The position numbers and the translations under genes are program-made. The notes under the pieces were generated by a model. The model was not told the origin of the DNA. It ran no database searches and saw only the letters and a list, made by a program, of their open reading frames with translations. Positions 37,675 through 47,001 of a stretch of 64,000 nucleotides of DNA are shown here, piece after piece. The stretch lies in contig JACQZE010000003.1 of assembly GCA_016207885.1 (NCBI GenBank), forward strand, positions 62,001 through 126,000, in the 5' to 3' direction. This stretch comes from Nitrospirota bacterium. GTDB taxonomy: Bacteria > Nitrospirota > Thermodesulfovibrionia > UBA6902. How positions within the stretch are numbered: the first letter of the stretch is position 1; the number at the start of each line of letters is the position of its first letter.

Positions 37675-37701
37675 TTGTTAGAACTGCGATTCAAGTATAA
37701 T
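37675..37701 (+). promoter_or_regulatory. Possible promoter of the EndoQ-like gene; leaderless transcript likely
   Basis: TATAAT (37696-37701) is only 8 bases from the ATG at 37710. TTGTTA (37675-37680), 15 bp upstream, is a weak -35. No ribosome binding site is seen before the ATG, so the transcript could be leaderless. Confidence 0.4.
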
Positions 37702-37709
37702 ATCTCACT

Positions 37710-38909
37710 ATGCCGAAAATCATCGCCGACCTTCATGTTCATTCCGGCTACAGCCGCGCCACGAGCAGGGATATGAACGCCAACCTTATGGCTCTCTGGG
37801 CAAAGAAGAAAGGGATAAACCTGCTTGCTACAGGTGATTTCACACATCCTGAATATCTCAAGGAACTGAAGAAAGACCTGAAGCCGCTCGGCAACGGTTT
37901 ATACGCGACAGAAAAAGAGCCGTCAGTGAACTTCATGCTCACCGCAGAGATAAGCAGCATCTACAAGCAGGGAGGAAAGGTAAGGAAGATCCACAACCTT
38001 GTCTTCGCACCGGGCATCGAAGTGGTTGAAAAGATAAACAGCGTATTGGATAAACGAGGCAACATCAAGTCAGACGGAAGGCCGATACTCGGCATATCAG
38101 CCAAAGAACTGCTGAAGATGATCCTCGACATATCTGAAGACTGCCTCTTTGTGCCTGCGCACGCATGGACGCCGTGGTTCTCCATCTTCGGCAGCAAGTC
38201 AGGCTTTGACTCGATAGAAGAGTGTTTTGAAGAATACTCGAAATACATCTATGCGATCGAGACAGGGCTCTCCTCAGACCCTGAGATGAACTGGAGGCTA
38301 TCTGCGCTTGATAATATTACTCTCTTATCAAATTCAGATGCGCATTCACCAGCCAAATTAGGAAGAGAGGCGAACGTCTTTGACTGCAATATGGATTATT
38401 ACGATGTCATTGATACGATAAAGAAAAAAGACCGGAATCGTTTTCTCTATACAGTTGAGTTCTTCCCTGAAGAGGGCAAGTACCACTATGACGGACACAG
38501 AATATGCGGAATATCATTCTCACCGGCTGAGACAAAGAAGCATAAAGGCATCTGCCCTGTCTGCAAAAAGCCTCTTGTCATAGGCGTAACCAACAGGGTT
38601 GACGAACTTGCCGACAGGGACGAGGGTTTTGTGCCTAATAATGCGATACCTTCAAAACACCTTGTACCTCTTGTCGAGATCATAGCCGGGGCGTTTGGAC
38701 AGGGAGTGAATACAAAAAAGGTTAAAGCCGAATATGAAAGGCTCGTCTCTATACATACTGAATTCGATATCCTTCTTGAGCTTGGAGAAGATGAGATAGG
38801 CGTTATCGCGGATGGAAAAATAGCAGAAGGTATAAAGAGAGTGAGGAGCGGTGATATCAAGGTCGTGCCGGGATTTGATGGTGAGTATGGCAAGGTATCG
38901 ATATTTTAG
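37710..38909 (+). CDS. PHP-domain nuclease of the endonuclease Q (EndoQ) family
   Basis: 399 residues. The PHP domain has HVHSGYSRATS (residues 9-18), TGDFTHPEYL (near 48), VPAHAWTPWF (near 150) and NSDAHSP (near 210), which supply metal ligands. A zinc-finger region (about 250-285) holds a Cys/His set (C, then H and CPVC). EndoQ enzymes cleave DNA next to deaminated bases such as uracil, hypoxanthine and xanthine. Homologues are often misannotated as UvrD-type helicases. The gene is divergent from the signalling operon. Confidence 0.75.
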   Translation: MPKIIADLHVHSGYSRATSRDMNANLMALWAKKKGINLLATGDFTHPEYLKELKKDLKPLGNGLYATEKEPSVNFMLTAEISSIYKQGGKVRKIHNLVFAPGIEVVEKINSVLDKRGNIKSDGRPILGISAKELLKMILDISEDCLFVPAHAWTPWFSIFGSKSGFDSIEECFEEYSKYIYAIETGLSSDPEMNWRLSALDNITLLSNSDAHSPAKLGREANVFDCNMDYYDVIDTIKKKDRNRFLYTVEFFPEEGKYHYDGHRICGISFSPAETKKHKGICPVCKKPLVIGVTNRVDELADRDEGFVPNNAIPSKHLVPLVEIIAGAFGQGVNTKKVKAEYERLVSIHTEFDILLELGEDEIGVIADGKIAEGIKRVRSGDIKVVPGFDGEYGKVSIF

Positions 38910-38921
38910 TAACTCCCCCTG

Positions 38922-38967
38922 CCCCCTGCTTAAGGGCACCTACTGTTGGTCTTAGGTTAAGAGGGGG
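38922..38967. repeat. Palindromic repeat with conserved core (copy 1)
   Basis: Stem CCCCCT-(G)-CTTAA pairs with TTAAG-AGGGGG around a loop that contains the 17-mer GCACCTACTGTTGGTCT (38936-38952). The same 17-mer recurs at 58115-58131. Confidence 0.65.
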
Positions 38968-39042
38968 TGGCGAAGCCGGGGGCGTTAATATAATCATCCT
39001 TTCCCACTCGAAATTTTTACTTCAAACGTTTATCATAAACCC

Positions 39043-39474
39043 ATGAACAGAACAGATACCGCTACATCGCTTTTCAAAAAAGGTTATGACTGTTCCCAGT
39101 CGGTTTTAGCGGCATTCGATGATGTTACGGGGATTGACCGTGATACATCGCTTAAGCTCGGGAGCCCGTTTGCCGGAGGCATGGGCAAGATGGGGGATAC
39201 CTGCGGCGCTGTCACTGGCGCGTTAATGGTCATCGGTCTGAAGCACGGCGCAACTGATCCTGCGGATAAAAAGACGAAGGAGAAGGTTCACGGGCTTGTA
39301 AATGAGTTTGTCGAAAAGTTCCGGTCGCTCAGCAGCTCTACTATTTGCAGGGATATTATCGGTCTTGATATAAAGACCATAGGCAGGCTCTCATCCGGTG
39401 AGCGCAAGGATGTGCATACAAAATGCCTTAAGTGCGTTCAGGATGCCGTTGAAATTCTTGAGGAGATTTTATAG
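39043..39474 (+). CDS. C_GCAxxG_C_C family protein
   Basis: 143 residues. It contains DCSQSVLAAF near residue 16, MGDTCGAVTGALMVIGL near residue 60 (the GCAxxG position) and Cys residues near 103 and 127-130. The family (TIGR01909-like) has conserved cysteines that may bind a metal or take part in redox reactions; its function is unknown. The stop codon directly adjoins the moaC start (TAGATG), so the two are cotranscribed. Confidence 0.75.
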   Translation: MNRTDTATSLFKKGYDCSQSVLAAFDDVTGIDRDTSLKLGSPFAGGMGKMGDTCGAVTGALMVIGLKHGATDPADKKTKEKVHGLVNEFVEKFRSLSSSTICRDIIGLDIKTIGRLSSGERKDVHTKCLKCVQDAVEILEEIL

Positions 39475-39951
39475 ATGAAGAAACTTACTCATATAGACGA
39501 AGAAGGCAGGATGAAGATGGTCGATGTTTCAGGAAAAAATATAACTCTCAGAGAAGCGGTTGCGTCCGGCGCTGTAAATATGAAGAAAGAGACGCTTAAG
39601 CTGGTCACCGACGGAAAGATAACAAAGGGTAATGTGCTTGAGGCTGCGAGGCTTGCCGGTATCATGGCTGCCAAAAAGACATGCGATATCATCCCTCTCT
39701 GCCATCAGATAAACCTCAGCACTGTCAGCGTTGATTTTAAGATCGACAAGAAGAAGAACCGTATAAATATCGAGGCAAAGGCAAAGTGCAAGGGAGAGAC
39801 AGGCGTTGAGATGGAAGCTCTTGTTGCGGCCTCAACCGCTGCTCTTACAATTTATGATATGTGCAAGGCGGTTGATAAGGGAATGGTGATCTCAGACATC
39901 ATGCTCATGAAAAAGAGCGGCGGCAAGAGCGGGAAGTGGGAAAGAGAGTAA
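39475..39951 (+). CDS. moaC: Cyclic pyranopterin monophosphate synthase
   Basis: 158 residues. MoaC converts the product of MoaA to cyclic pyranopterin monophosphate in molybdenum cofactor synthesis. Signature IIPLCHQINLSTVSV (near 71-85), VEMEALVAASTAALTIYDMCKA (near 110-132) and the C-terminal KSGGKSGKW match the family. No other moa gene is in the window. It is 3 bases from the convergent AMMECR1 gene. Confidence 0.95.
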   Translation: MKKLTHIDEEGRMKMVDVSGKNITLREAVASGAVNMKKETLKLVTDGKITKGNVLEAARLAGIMAAKKTCDIIPLCHQINLSTVSVDFKIDKKKNRINIEAKAKCKGETGVEMEALVAASTAALTIYDMCKAVDKGMVISDIMLMKKSGGKSGKWERE

Positions 39952-39954
39952 TTG

Positions 39955-40461
39955 CTATTTATACCTCTTGACTTCAAACCTGTAAATCTCGATCTCCTCA
40001 CCCTTGGATATACCGGCCTTCCTGCAAGCTATATCTAACTGTTCCTCAACCGTATCAACACCCTCAAGATCAGGAAGCAGAAGCCCGCGACGGTTTCCGC
40101 GCTTTACGATAACTCCGTATCTTTTAGCATCAAGGTCTTTTCTGTTTTTTACAATCTCAGGCGCTGAGAGCACGTCAACTGAATAAACTATCTCATCGAG
40201 TTCTGAGGGATCTACCGGCGGAAACCTCGGATCCTGCGTTGCGGCGCTTATCGCATTCTGGATTATCTCTTTGGCGACATTCTCAGTTGTGGGAGAGAAT
40301 GTGCCTATGCAGCCTCTCAGTTCACCGTGCATCTTGAGGGAGACAAAGACGCCTGCCTTATCTTTCATCTCAAGGGGAGGTTCTACAGGAGGGGCGATAA
40401 TCTCCCTGTCTATGACATACTTCGCAATCGTCTCTTTTGCGAGCTTCACAAGCGGATGCAC
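39955..40461 (-). CDS. AMMECR1 family protein (AmmA of the AmmeMemoRadiSam group)
   Basis: 168 residues. It has the family's [11 protein letters not shown] signature (residues 48-58), the [15 protein letters not shown] segment and [16 protein letters not shown] near the C terminus. The biochemical role is still uncertain; AMMECR1 proteins are linked to radical SAM and Memo partners, neither of which is in the window. It overlaps the polyprenyl synthase gene by one base. Confidence 0.85.
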   Translation of the reverse strand: MHPLVKLAKETIAKYVIDREIIAPPVEPPLEMKDKAGVFVSLKMHGELRGCIGTFSPTTENVAKEIIQNAISAATQDPRFPPVDPSELDEIVYSVDVLSAPEIVKNRKDLDAKRYGVIVKRGNRRGLLLPDLEGVDTVEEQLDIACRKAGISKGEEIEIYRFEVKRYK

Positions 40462-41435
40462 TATTTTTCTCTCTTTAACGCGTACTCAGCTATGGTTATC
40501 AGCGAGGTCTTCTCCATCGAGTCATCAAAGATATCAAGCTCTGCCTTTGCCTCGTTGATTATGCTGTTTGCCTTTTCATATGACTTCTCAATGCATTTAT
40601 ACTTCTCAAGCAGCCCGGTTATATAGGAAAGGTCTGACCTGAACATCTTCTCAGCCCTTATGATGGACTTCACCTTTTCAGCCTCTTCATCGGTCGAGCT
40701 TTTGAGCAGATAGATGAGCGGAAGCGTTATCTTGCCCTCTTCAAGGTCTTTGCCGAGGCTCTTCCCGAGCGCCTTCTCCTCCGCCATGTAATCAAGGACA
40801 TCGTCAGCGATCTGAAACGCCAGCCCGAGTTTCAGGCCGTATCCTGCCATGGCATCCTCCTGCTTCTTTGATGCTTTGCCGAGGATGGCCCCGCTCAGGC
40901 ATATGGAAGATATGAGTATCGCGGTCTTGTCCTTTATTATCTCCATATACTCCGACTCTGAAATATCAAAATCACCTTTGATGCCGAGCTGCAGCACCTC
41001 GCCCTCTGACATCTTGGCTGTGGCGCCTGAGAGCGCGTCCATTATCCTCTGGTTGCCGAGCGAGCTTGCGACCCTCATGGCGTTGGTATAAAGATAATCG
41101 CCCACAAGTATGGTGAGCTTGTCTCCCCAGACAGAGTGTGCGGGCGGCCTCCCCCTTCTTACGCTCGCGTCATCAACTATGTCATCATGCAGCAGTGACG
41201 CGGTATGTATAGACTCAACGCTGCACGCAAGGACATAGGCCTTCTCCCCGTGGTAATTAAATATCCTTGAGCTGAGTATCGCCAGTAAGGGCCTGATGCG
41301 CTTTCCGCCTCCGGTAAGCATATATTGCCCTATCTCTGATATGGCAGGCGCAACAGCCATGAACATCCCGTTGATAGAATCTTCGGCAGAATCCAGGTCT
41401 TTTTTATAGTATGCGCAGACTTCCTTGATCTTCAT
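40461..41435 (-). CDS. Polyprenyl diphosphate synthase (octaprenyl/heptaprenyl type)
   Basis: Starting at the ATG at 41435, 324 residues. A longer start at 41483 would overlap the mtnA gene, so I prefer the ATG 4 bases after its stop. The first Asp-rich motif is [15 protein letters not shown] and the second is [12 protein letters not shown], so it is an all-trans synthase for quinone side chains. It is followed by the AMMECR1 gene (1-base overlap) and preceded by mtnA. Confidence 0.9.
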   Translation of the reverse strand: MKIKEVCAYYKKDLDSAEDSINGMFMAVAPAISEIGQYMLTGGGKRIRPLLAILSSRIFNYHGEKAYVLACSVESIHTASLLHDDIVDDASVRRGRPPAHSVWGDKLTILVGDYLYTNAMRVASSLGNQRIMDALSGATAKMSEGEVLQLGIKGDFDISESEYMEIIKDKTAILISSICLSGAILGKASKKQEDAMAGYGLKLGLAFQIADDVLDYMAEEKALGKSLGKDLEEGKITLPLIYLLKSSTDEEAEKVKSIIRAEKMFRSDLSYITGLLEKYKCIEKSYEKANSIINEAKAELDIFDDSMEKTSLITIAEYALKREK

Positions 41436-41439
41436 ATGG

Positions 41440-42501
41440 TTAGGGTTTGAACCTGAATTTATCCAGGTCGGTTCCGGGTTCATTTATCATGTGAAGGTTC
41501 TCAGGCCTGAAGACCCCCTTCTCCGTGATTATGGCTGTTATATATTTGGCAGGCGTCACATCAAATGCTATATTCCTGACCCTTACGCCTTCAGGGGCTA
41601 TCCTGCATCCGAATATATTCGTCACCTCTTCAGAGCCGCGTTCCTCGATAGGTATCTCCGCTCCGGTTGCCATGGAAAAATCAATGCTGCTTGTAGGCGC
41701 TGCTACATAGAACGGTATGCCGTGCTCTTTGCATAACACCGCCAGTGAGTATGTCCCTATCTTGTTGGCAACGTCCCCGTTTGCCGCGGTGCGGTCGGTG
41801 CCGACTATCGCAAGGTCTATCTCGCCCCTCTGCATGATGGCTCCGGCTGTGTTGTCGCTGATAAGCGTCACCGGGATATTATCCTGCATCAGCTCCCATG
41901 CAGTAAGCCGGGCGCCCTGAAGCACAGGCCTTGTCTCATCTGCAATGACCTGTATCTTTTTTCCGGATTCATGCGCGACGCGTATCGGCCCGGTAGCGGT
42001 GCCGTAACCGCCGGTCGCAAGCGACCCTGCGTTGCAATGCGTGATTATCGTATCGCCGTCCTTTATGAATTGATTGCCGTATCTGCCTATCGTCTTGTTT
42101 ATCTCAATATCCTCTTCAAGCACCTTGTTCGCCTCTGCGACCAGCAGCTCTTTAAGCTCATCAACCGGCCTTTTCTTGTTCTCATTCAAAAGCCTCTTCA
42201 CCCTCTCGACAGACCAGTGAATATTGACGGCCGTCGGCCTTGTGGCAAGGAGCGTATCAAAGACCGTCTGCAGCTCTTTCATGAAATCATCAAAACCGGC
42301 CGCCTTTATCTCACGCGCGCCCTGTGCTATCCCCATGGCAGCTGCTATCCCTATCGCCGGGGCTCCGCGTATCCAGAGCTTCTTGATGCCTTCCGCCACC
42401 ATCATGTAGTCAGTGCATCTTATATAACTGACCTCGTGCGGCAGTATGCTCTGGTCAAGCATCATGACTACACCGTCAACCATCTCTATCGTTTTTACCA
42501 T
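41440..42501 (-). CDS. mtnA: S-methyl-5-thioribose-1-phosphate isomerase
   Basis: 353 residues. It isomerises methylthioribose-1-phosphate to methylthioribulose-1-phosphate in methionine salvage. The active-site Cys is in [10 protein letters not shown] (near 160) and Asp in [19 protein letters not shown] (near 240). It uses MTA formed from SAM in polyamine synthesis; metK and ahcY later in the window complete other parts of SAM metabolism. Confidence 0.95.
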   Translation of the reverse strand: MVKTIEMVDGVVMMLDQSILPHEVSYIRCTDYMMVAEGIKKLWIRGAPAIGIAAAMGIAQGAREIKAAGFDDFMKELQTVFDTLLATRPTAVNIHWSVERVKRLLNENKKRPVDELKELLVAEANKVLEEDIEINKTIGRYGNQFIKDGDTIITHCNAGSLATGGYGTATGPIRVAHESGKKIQVIADETRPVLQGARLTAWELMQDNIPVTLISDNTAGAIMQRGEIDLAIVGTDRTAANGDVANKIGTYSLAVLCKEHGIPFYVAAPTSSIDFSMATGAEIPIEERGSEEVTNIFGCRIAPEGVRVRNIAFDVTPAKYITAIITEKGVFRPENLHMINEPGTDLDKFRFKP

Positions 42502-42556
42502 GTTATCTCCTATAGTTTCAATTATAAACCAAAGAACATATCAGATTCCCGGCCTG

Positions 42557-43792
42557 CTACACATTGAGCGGCATTATTGTTGTTATAACAAGAAACGATG
42601 TCAATCCTATTATCGTTATGACAGTTGCCCATGAGATGTAATTCCAGGCCCTGGAATTACTGTATTCGCCCATGAGCTTCTTGTTGTTCACAAGCAGCAG
42701 GGCAAAGACCAGCACAAACGGAAGCAGTAGCCCGTTAAGCACAGCTGAGAGCACCATGAGAAGGACAAGCGGCGCACCCGGGATCATGATAACAAGCGAT
42801 GCCAGGGCTATGGTCATCGTATATATCCACATGAACTGCGGCGCCTCGCTGAACGTCTTGTTGACGCCTGCCTCCCATCCCATCGCCTCGCAGACATAGT
42901 AAGCCGTGGCAAGAGGCACTATGATCGCGCCGAGCAGAGAGGCGTTCGCAAGGCATAAGGCGAAGATCAGGTACGCGTACTCTCCGGCAAGCGGCTTCAG
43001 CGCGAGCGCGGCCTCTGACGCCTCGGTGACCCGTATGCCGTGCGGAAAGAGCAATGCCCCGCATGTAACGATAATAAAGAAGCTGATGATATCCGTTATG
43101 GAGCATCCGATGATGACATCAAGCCGCATCGCCTTGTACTGTCTTTTCTTGATGCCCTTCTCAGCTATCGAAGACTGGAGATAGAACTGCATCCAGGGCG
43201 TGATAGTGGTTCCGATGATGGCGATGCTGAGCATGATGTATTCCGAATCCCACCGCATCTGGGGAATGACGGCGCTCTTCAGCACCGGCCCCCATTCAGG
43301 CTGTGCCATAAAGCCGGAAACAACATATCCGAAATAAATAAGGCAGGCAAAAAGAAGTATCTTCTCGACCAGCCGGTAGCTCCCCTTGGTGACGAGTATC
43401 CAGATCGAGAGCGCCCCGACAGGCACCATGATGAATTTGCTGAAACCGAGGATCTCCATGCTGGCTGCCCAGCCCGCAAGATTAGCGACGGTATTGCCGA
43501 AGTTCGCGACAAAAAGGCCTAACATCATATAAAAAGCCGCCTTGACCCCGAAGTTCTCACGGATCAGGTCGGAAAGCCCTTTGCCTGTCACAACGCCCAT
43601 GCGCGCTATCGTCTCCTGTATCACCACGAGAGCGACTGTCGTGGGCAGCAGCGTCCAGAGCAGGGCGTATCCGAAACGCGCGCCTGCCACCGAATAAGTG
43701 GTTATGCCGCTGGCGTCATTGTCAATGTTAGCGGTGATGATGCCCGGCCCCATGACGCTCAGAAAAAAGAGGATGTTCCTGCGGATCTTCAA
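42557..43792 (-). CDS. Nramp-like divalent metal transporter of the NRMT-type clade
   Basis: 411 residues, about 11 membrane segments. TM1 has GPGIITANIDNDASG instead of the canonical DPGN, and TM6 has TITPWMQFYLQSS instead of the Met-Pro-His motif. Both changes are typical of Nramp-related proteins, some of which transport Mg2+. Its start overlaps the 3' end of the MgtE-N/CBS gene by 4 bases, so the two are made together. Mg2+ as substrate is inferred from the partner and the missing Met. Confidence 0.8.
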   Translation of the reverse strand: MKIRRNILFFLSVMGPGIITANIDNDASGITTYSVAGARFGYALLWTLLPTTVALVVIQETIARMGVVTGKGLSDLIRENFGVKAAFYMMLGLFVANFGNTVANLAGWAASMEILGFSKFIMVPVGALSIWILVTKGSYRLVEKILLFACLIYFGYVVSGFMAQPEWGPVLKSAVIPQMRWDSEYIMLSIAIIGTTITPWMQFYLQSSIAEKGIKKRQYKAMRLDVIIGCSITDIISFFIIVTCGALLFPHGIRVTEASEAALALKPLAGEYAYLIFALCLANASLLGAIIVPLATAYYVCEAMGWEAGVNKTFSEAPQFMWIYTMTIALASLVIMIPGAPLVLLMVLSAVLNGLLLPFVLVFALLLVNNKKLMGEYSNSRAWNYISWATVITIIGLTSFLVITTIMPLNV

Positions 43793-45048
43793 ACTCTCCG
43801 CCTCTTCTTCTTCGAAGCCGGCGGCAGAAGGATGTCAACTATGTCGTCAACCGTGATAATGCCGTGCATATATCCGTTCTCATCCACAACGGGCAGGGCG
43901 AGCAGGTTATATTTCGAGATGATCTCGGCGACGGCCATCTCATCCTCGCCGGGCGCGACGGTCTTGAGATTGGTCTCCATAATGTCCGCAAGATAAGAGT
44001 CATTGTCAGCGATGAGCACCTCCCTCAGAGATGCAACGCCCTGCAGCTTTTCCTCTTTGTCAACGATGTAGAGATAATATACATTCTCAGCCTCCTGCGC
44101 CTCGGTCCTGAACCGTTCGGTCGCCTCCCGGACCGTTATATCCGGGGGATAGGAGATAAAGTCGTTTGTCATGAGCCCGCCGGCGGTGTCCTCTTCATGC
44201 ATGAGCAGTTCCTGAATATCTTCAGCCTCTTCTTTCTCAACATGTTCGAGTATCTCATCGGCCCTCTCCTTGGGCAGGTCGCTCAGGACGTCGGCAGCTT
44301 CGTCAGGCGGCATCTCTTCGATAATGTCAGCGGCCTTCTCAGTGTCCATGGAGTTGATGATATCCGCCTGCATCTCAGGCTGAAGCTCCGCGAGCGCCTC
44401 AGCAGCGGTCTCTATGTCAAGGTCATTGAAAAAGCTCGCCCCGTCCTTCTGTGAAATGCTGTTGATGATATCGGCGATATCAGCAGGATGAAGTTCTGAA
44501 AGCATCTGGCGCGGCACTGTCAGAGATATCTTGGTAAGCCTCGGCTCAAGCGGCTGTAAATATCCCCAGCCTATGAGGTTTTGCGAAAGCGTCTTCCCGA
44601 AGAGCCTGTAGATGCTCTCGCTCCTCCGCTCTATCCCGAGGCGCCTCAGTATCCCGCTCATCCCCACATCAACAGCGGCAAGCCATGCCATATAATGCTT
44701 TCCTTCAAGCTTGACGTCATTGACCCTCACGACCTTGGCCCCGTCAGCGTCAACTATCTGCTTGTCAAATATGTCCCGCACGATAAGCAGGTCGTCCTCT
44801 GACGATACATAAGATTTTACATGGGGGGAATATATCTTTGAAGATATTACGCTCTTGTTGAATATGCTCAGCTCATCCCATTCGAGGCGGAGCTTGTCCT
44901 TCTTGTTGAGTATGAGGGCTGATACCTTGGGGAGATGCTCCCCCTTTATCACGACAAAGTCAGAGACCCTGCCGAGTTCGTCCCCTTTTGGGTCAAGAAC
45001 CGGTTTATTCAATAACTCGCTGATAAAGAGTTCGCCAAAAAGGGACAT
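43789..45048 (-). CDS. PRC-barrel + MgtE-N + CBS soluble regulator
   Basis: 419 residues from the ATG at 45048, chosen because AGGAG lies about 9 bases upstream; an upstream in-frame ATG at 45135 is poorer. N-terminal PRC-barrel-like domains (about 1-165) precede an MgtE N domain (about 180-280, LAELQPEMQADIINSMDTEKA and repeated PPDEAADVLSDLPKERADEIL) and a CBS pair (about 285-410). MgtE-N and CBS normally sense Mg2+ and gate the MgtE channel. Here there is no membrane domain. It probably acts in trans on the Nramp-like transporter encoded next, with which it overlaps by 4 bases. Confidence 0.8.
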   Translation of the reverse strand: MSLFGELFISELLNKPVLDPKGDELGRVSDFVVIKGEHLPKVSALILNKKDKLRLEWDELSIFNKSVISSKIYSPHVKSYVSSEDDLLIVRDIFDKQIVDADGAKVVRVNDVKLEGKHYMAWLAAVDVGMSGILRRLGIERRSESIYRLFGKTLSQNLIGWGYLQPLEPRLTKISLTVPRQMLSELHPADIADIINSISQKDGASFFNDLDIETAAEALAELQPEMQADIINSMDTEKAADIIEEMPPDEAADVLSDLPKERADEILEHVEKEEAEDIQELLMHEEDTAGGLMTNDFISYPPDITVREATERFRTEAQEAENVYYLYIVDKEEKLQGVASLREVLIADNDSYLADIMETNLKTVAPGEDEMAVAEIISKYNLLALPVVDENGYMHGIITVDDIVDILLPPASKKKRRRV

Positions 45049-45436
45049 CGATGATTCTCCTGTATATGGATAGGGCCTTTTACATGATTGTAATCCTGAC
45101 CATGAAGTATACCTAAGAAAAAAGGTTTTGGGCAAGGTGAATGAAGCAGGTTTTGTGGCAAAGCGGAGCTTTCTCTTTACTTGTAAATAACCCCTCTTGT
45201 GCTTGGAAGCAAGAAGTCCTGAAACTCTGAACCTATCTGATTATTGATGATTTATGGCAGGTCTTATTCTTTGGATATTAAATAACATGTTATTACAGAC
45301 CAAAAAGGACATTTTTCAAGATAACTGATTAACACAATCACTATATTTTGTGCTTGTATTTTCATGTTTATACAACTATGATATTCATATTCCAGCAAAT
45401 ACGGACGGCAGTATATTAATTGTTAGGTGATTAACA
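45049..45436. other. Intergenic region without a gene
   Basis: This 388-bp stretch separates the divergent MgtE-N/CBS and DUF2971 genes. I see no RNA gene and no recognisable magnesium (M-box) riboswitch in the leader of the MgtE-N gene. Its main feature is the palindrome at 45419-45438. Confidence 0.6.
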
Positions 45437-45438
45437 AT
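45419..45438 (+). promoter_or_regulatory. Palindrome over the start of the DUF2971 gene
   Basis: ATTGTTA-ggtgat-TAACAAT is a perfect 7-bp inverted repeat that spans the AGGTGA ribosome binding site and the first bases of the ATG at 45437. As RNA it would fold into a small hairpin covering the start; as DNA it could be an operator. Either role is inferred. Confidence 0.4.
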
Positions 45439-46366
45439 GAAACTCTACAAATACATTGGTCCTGAGATACTTTCAATCGCATTCAGCAAAGAGGGTTATG
45501 TTGGATTGAAGTGCTCATATCCAAAAGATTACAATGATCCATTCGAACTTTTTTTGACACTGGACTCGTATGAAGCCGAGGCTGAAATCATTGCTTACTA
45601 CCATGAAATTCTTGGCGAAGTCCCTCAACTTCCAACTACTTGTTTTTCCAAACGACCAGACGTGATCCCAATGTGGGCTCATTACGCTCACCAATCAAGA
45701 GGCTTTGTAATTGAAATTGATGAGAGCCGCATGACGAAGCGATTTCCCGACACTTCAATTGATGATGTTGACTACAAGGACAATCCTCACGCAGTAGAGC
45801 TTGAGGCTGTGATCCTTGCTTACACAACTACAAAACCTCGGCATACATATCTTTTACAGAGAGCAGCATTTGGAAATGCATATTTTACTAAGAGTTCCTG
45901 TTGGAGTTATGAAAGTGAAAGAAGAGTTATTTTGAAGCAATCAGACGTATCAACTACTGATTCAAATATGATTTTATATGTGCCGATAGACTGTGTGTCA
46001 TCTGTAATTGCAGCACCTTTCTCAATTGATGAGCACGTTGACTATTGCAAGAAACTAACCGAGCGTATATCGTGTGATTATTATGAAATGAAAATAGGAA
46101 GAAGCTCTATAACTCCTTATTTTCTAAATAAGGAAAATGACTCCTTTCAGTTTGATGGTGAAAAGCTTGATTCCGTAGATAATTATTGTGGGAAGTGTGG
46201 AGAACCTATTATTGGAGAAGAGGAGTATTGCCATTGGTGTTCAACCTCTGAAGACGACAAATATGACGCAGCGTTCAGGAATCCTATGAAGCGCCTATCA
46301 AAGTTGGGGTTATTAGAAGGTTATCTAAAGGGTAGCGCTGAAATTGATAAAAAATGCCGCACTTAA
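45437..46366 (+). CDS. DUF2971 domain protein with a C-terminal zinc ribbon
   Basis: 309 residues. Residues 1-230 match the DUF2971 pattern: YKYIGPE at the start, YPKDYNDPFE near 30, CFSKRPDVIPMWAHYA near 69 and a SCWSYESERRVILK block near 154. DUF2971 proteins are often found in accessory and defence regions; their activity is unknown. The C terminus has a CGKCGEP...CHWC zinc ribbon (about 254-274). Flanked by a remnant gene and a TA pair. Confidence 0.65.
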   Translation: MKLYKYIGPEILSIAFSKEGYVGLKCSYPKDYNDPFELFLTLDSYEAEAEIIAYYHEILGEVPQLPTTCFSKRPDVIPMWAHYAHQSRGFVIEIDESRMTKRFPDTSIDDVDYKDNPHAVELEAVILAYTTTKPRHTYLLQRAAFGNAYFTKSSCWSYESERRVILKQSDVSTTDSNMILYVPIDCVSSVIAAPFSIDEHVDYCKKLTERISCDYYEMKIGRSSITPYFLNKENDSFQFDGEKLDSVDNYCGKCGEPIIGEEEYCHWCSTSEDDKYDAAFRNPMKRLSKLGLLEGYLKGSAEIDKKCRT

Positions 46367-46485
46367 CCACACGCTACACATGAACGAGTGCCATAGGACG
46401 CTTTTTTAGCAAGTATTGTCTTAAGACATGCAAATTGGTTTTCAGCAAGTTGTTATTGTACAGTGGTACTCGTCACTAAGATTAG

Positions 46486-46656
46486 CGGAGGATATCCATA
46501 TCAGAATCAACAGCTCCCTGCCTCATTGTAGATGATATCCATAATATGAGAGAGCCGCAGAATATCTTTGTATCTTACTTTGACCTGAAAGCCCCAAACG
46601 TGATTGACAACATCATAAGCACAGTGAAGGAGATAAAGAAATACCGGAAGCTGTAA
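46486..46656 (+). pseudogene. Gene remnant of unknown family
   Basis: After the TAG at 46483-46485 the frame stays open to the TAA at 46654-46656, giving 56 codons with APCLIVDDIHNMREPQNIFV and then FDLKAPNVIDNIISTVKEI. It looks like the last part of a lost gene and has no good start (ATG 46546 is possible for a 36-residue peptide). The rest of 46367-46716 holds no other gene; a perfect TGTCTTAAGACA palindrome lies at 46417-46428. Confidence 0.35.
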
Positions 46657-46681
46657 TTCTATCCAACAATAACGCCTCATG

Positions 46682-46690
46682 TGGTAAAAT
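46682..46690 (+). promoter_or_regulatory. Extended -10 promoter for the third MNT/HEPN pair
   Basis: TGGTAAAAT matches TGnTAtAAT with one change. It lies 27 bases before the start codon at 46717. Confidence 0.45.
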
Positions 46691-46716
46691 ACTGCAAAAG
46701 ACAGGAGAGGTTAACA

Positions 46717-47001
46717 ATGAATGCTATAGACATATTAAAGAACCAGGAAGGATTGATAAAACAGAAATATAGCGTTAAGCGAATTGGCATATTCGGGTCT
46801 TTTGCAAGGGAAGAACAGAGGCCAGACAGCGATATTGATGTTCTTGTGGATTTTGAGGAAGGTGCTAAGACCTTTGATAACTTCATGGAGCTGAAGTTTT
46901 TTCTTGAAGACCTGTTTCATAGAAAAGTGGACTTGGTGACAGTCAAGGCATTAAGGCCACAGATTAAAGAGGGCATTCTTAAAGAAGTAACCTATGCGTA
47001 G
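46717..47001 (+). CDS. mntA: MntA-like nucleotidyltransferase antitoxin
   Basis: 94 residues. I chose the ATG at 46717, with AGGAGAGG upstream; an in-frame GTG at 46681 lies within the promoter. The signature GSFAREEQRPDSDIDVLVDF (residues 27-46) is intact, including all acidic residues. It overlaps the partner gene by 8 bases. The pair is otherwise arranged like the one at 12958-13574. Confidence 0.85.
   Translation: MNAIDILKNQEGLIKQKYSVKRIGIFGSFAREEQRPDSDIDVLVDFEEGAKTFDNFMELKFFLEDLFHRKVDLVTVKALRPQIKEGILKEVTYA

Noticed and set aside
45049-45436. Possible Mg2+ riboswitch (M-box) in front of the MgtE-N/CBS gene
   Set aside because: I looked for the conserved M-box sequence blocks on the minus strand and did not find them.
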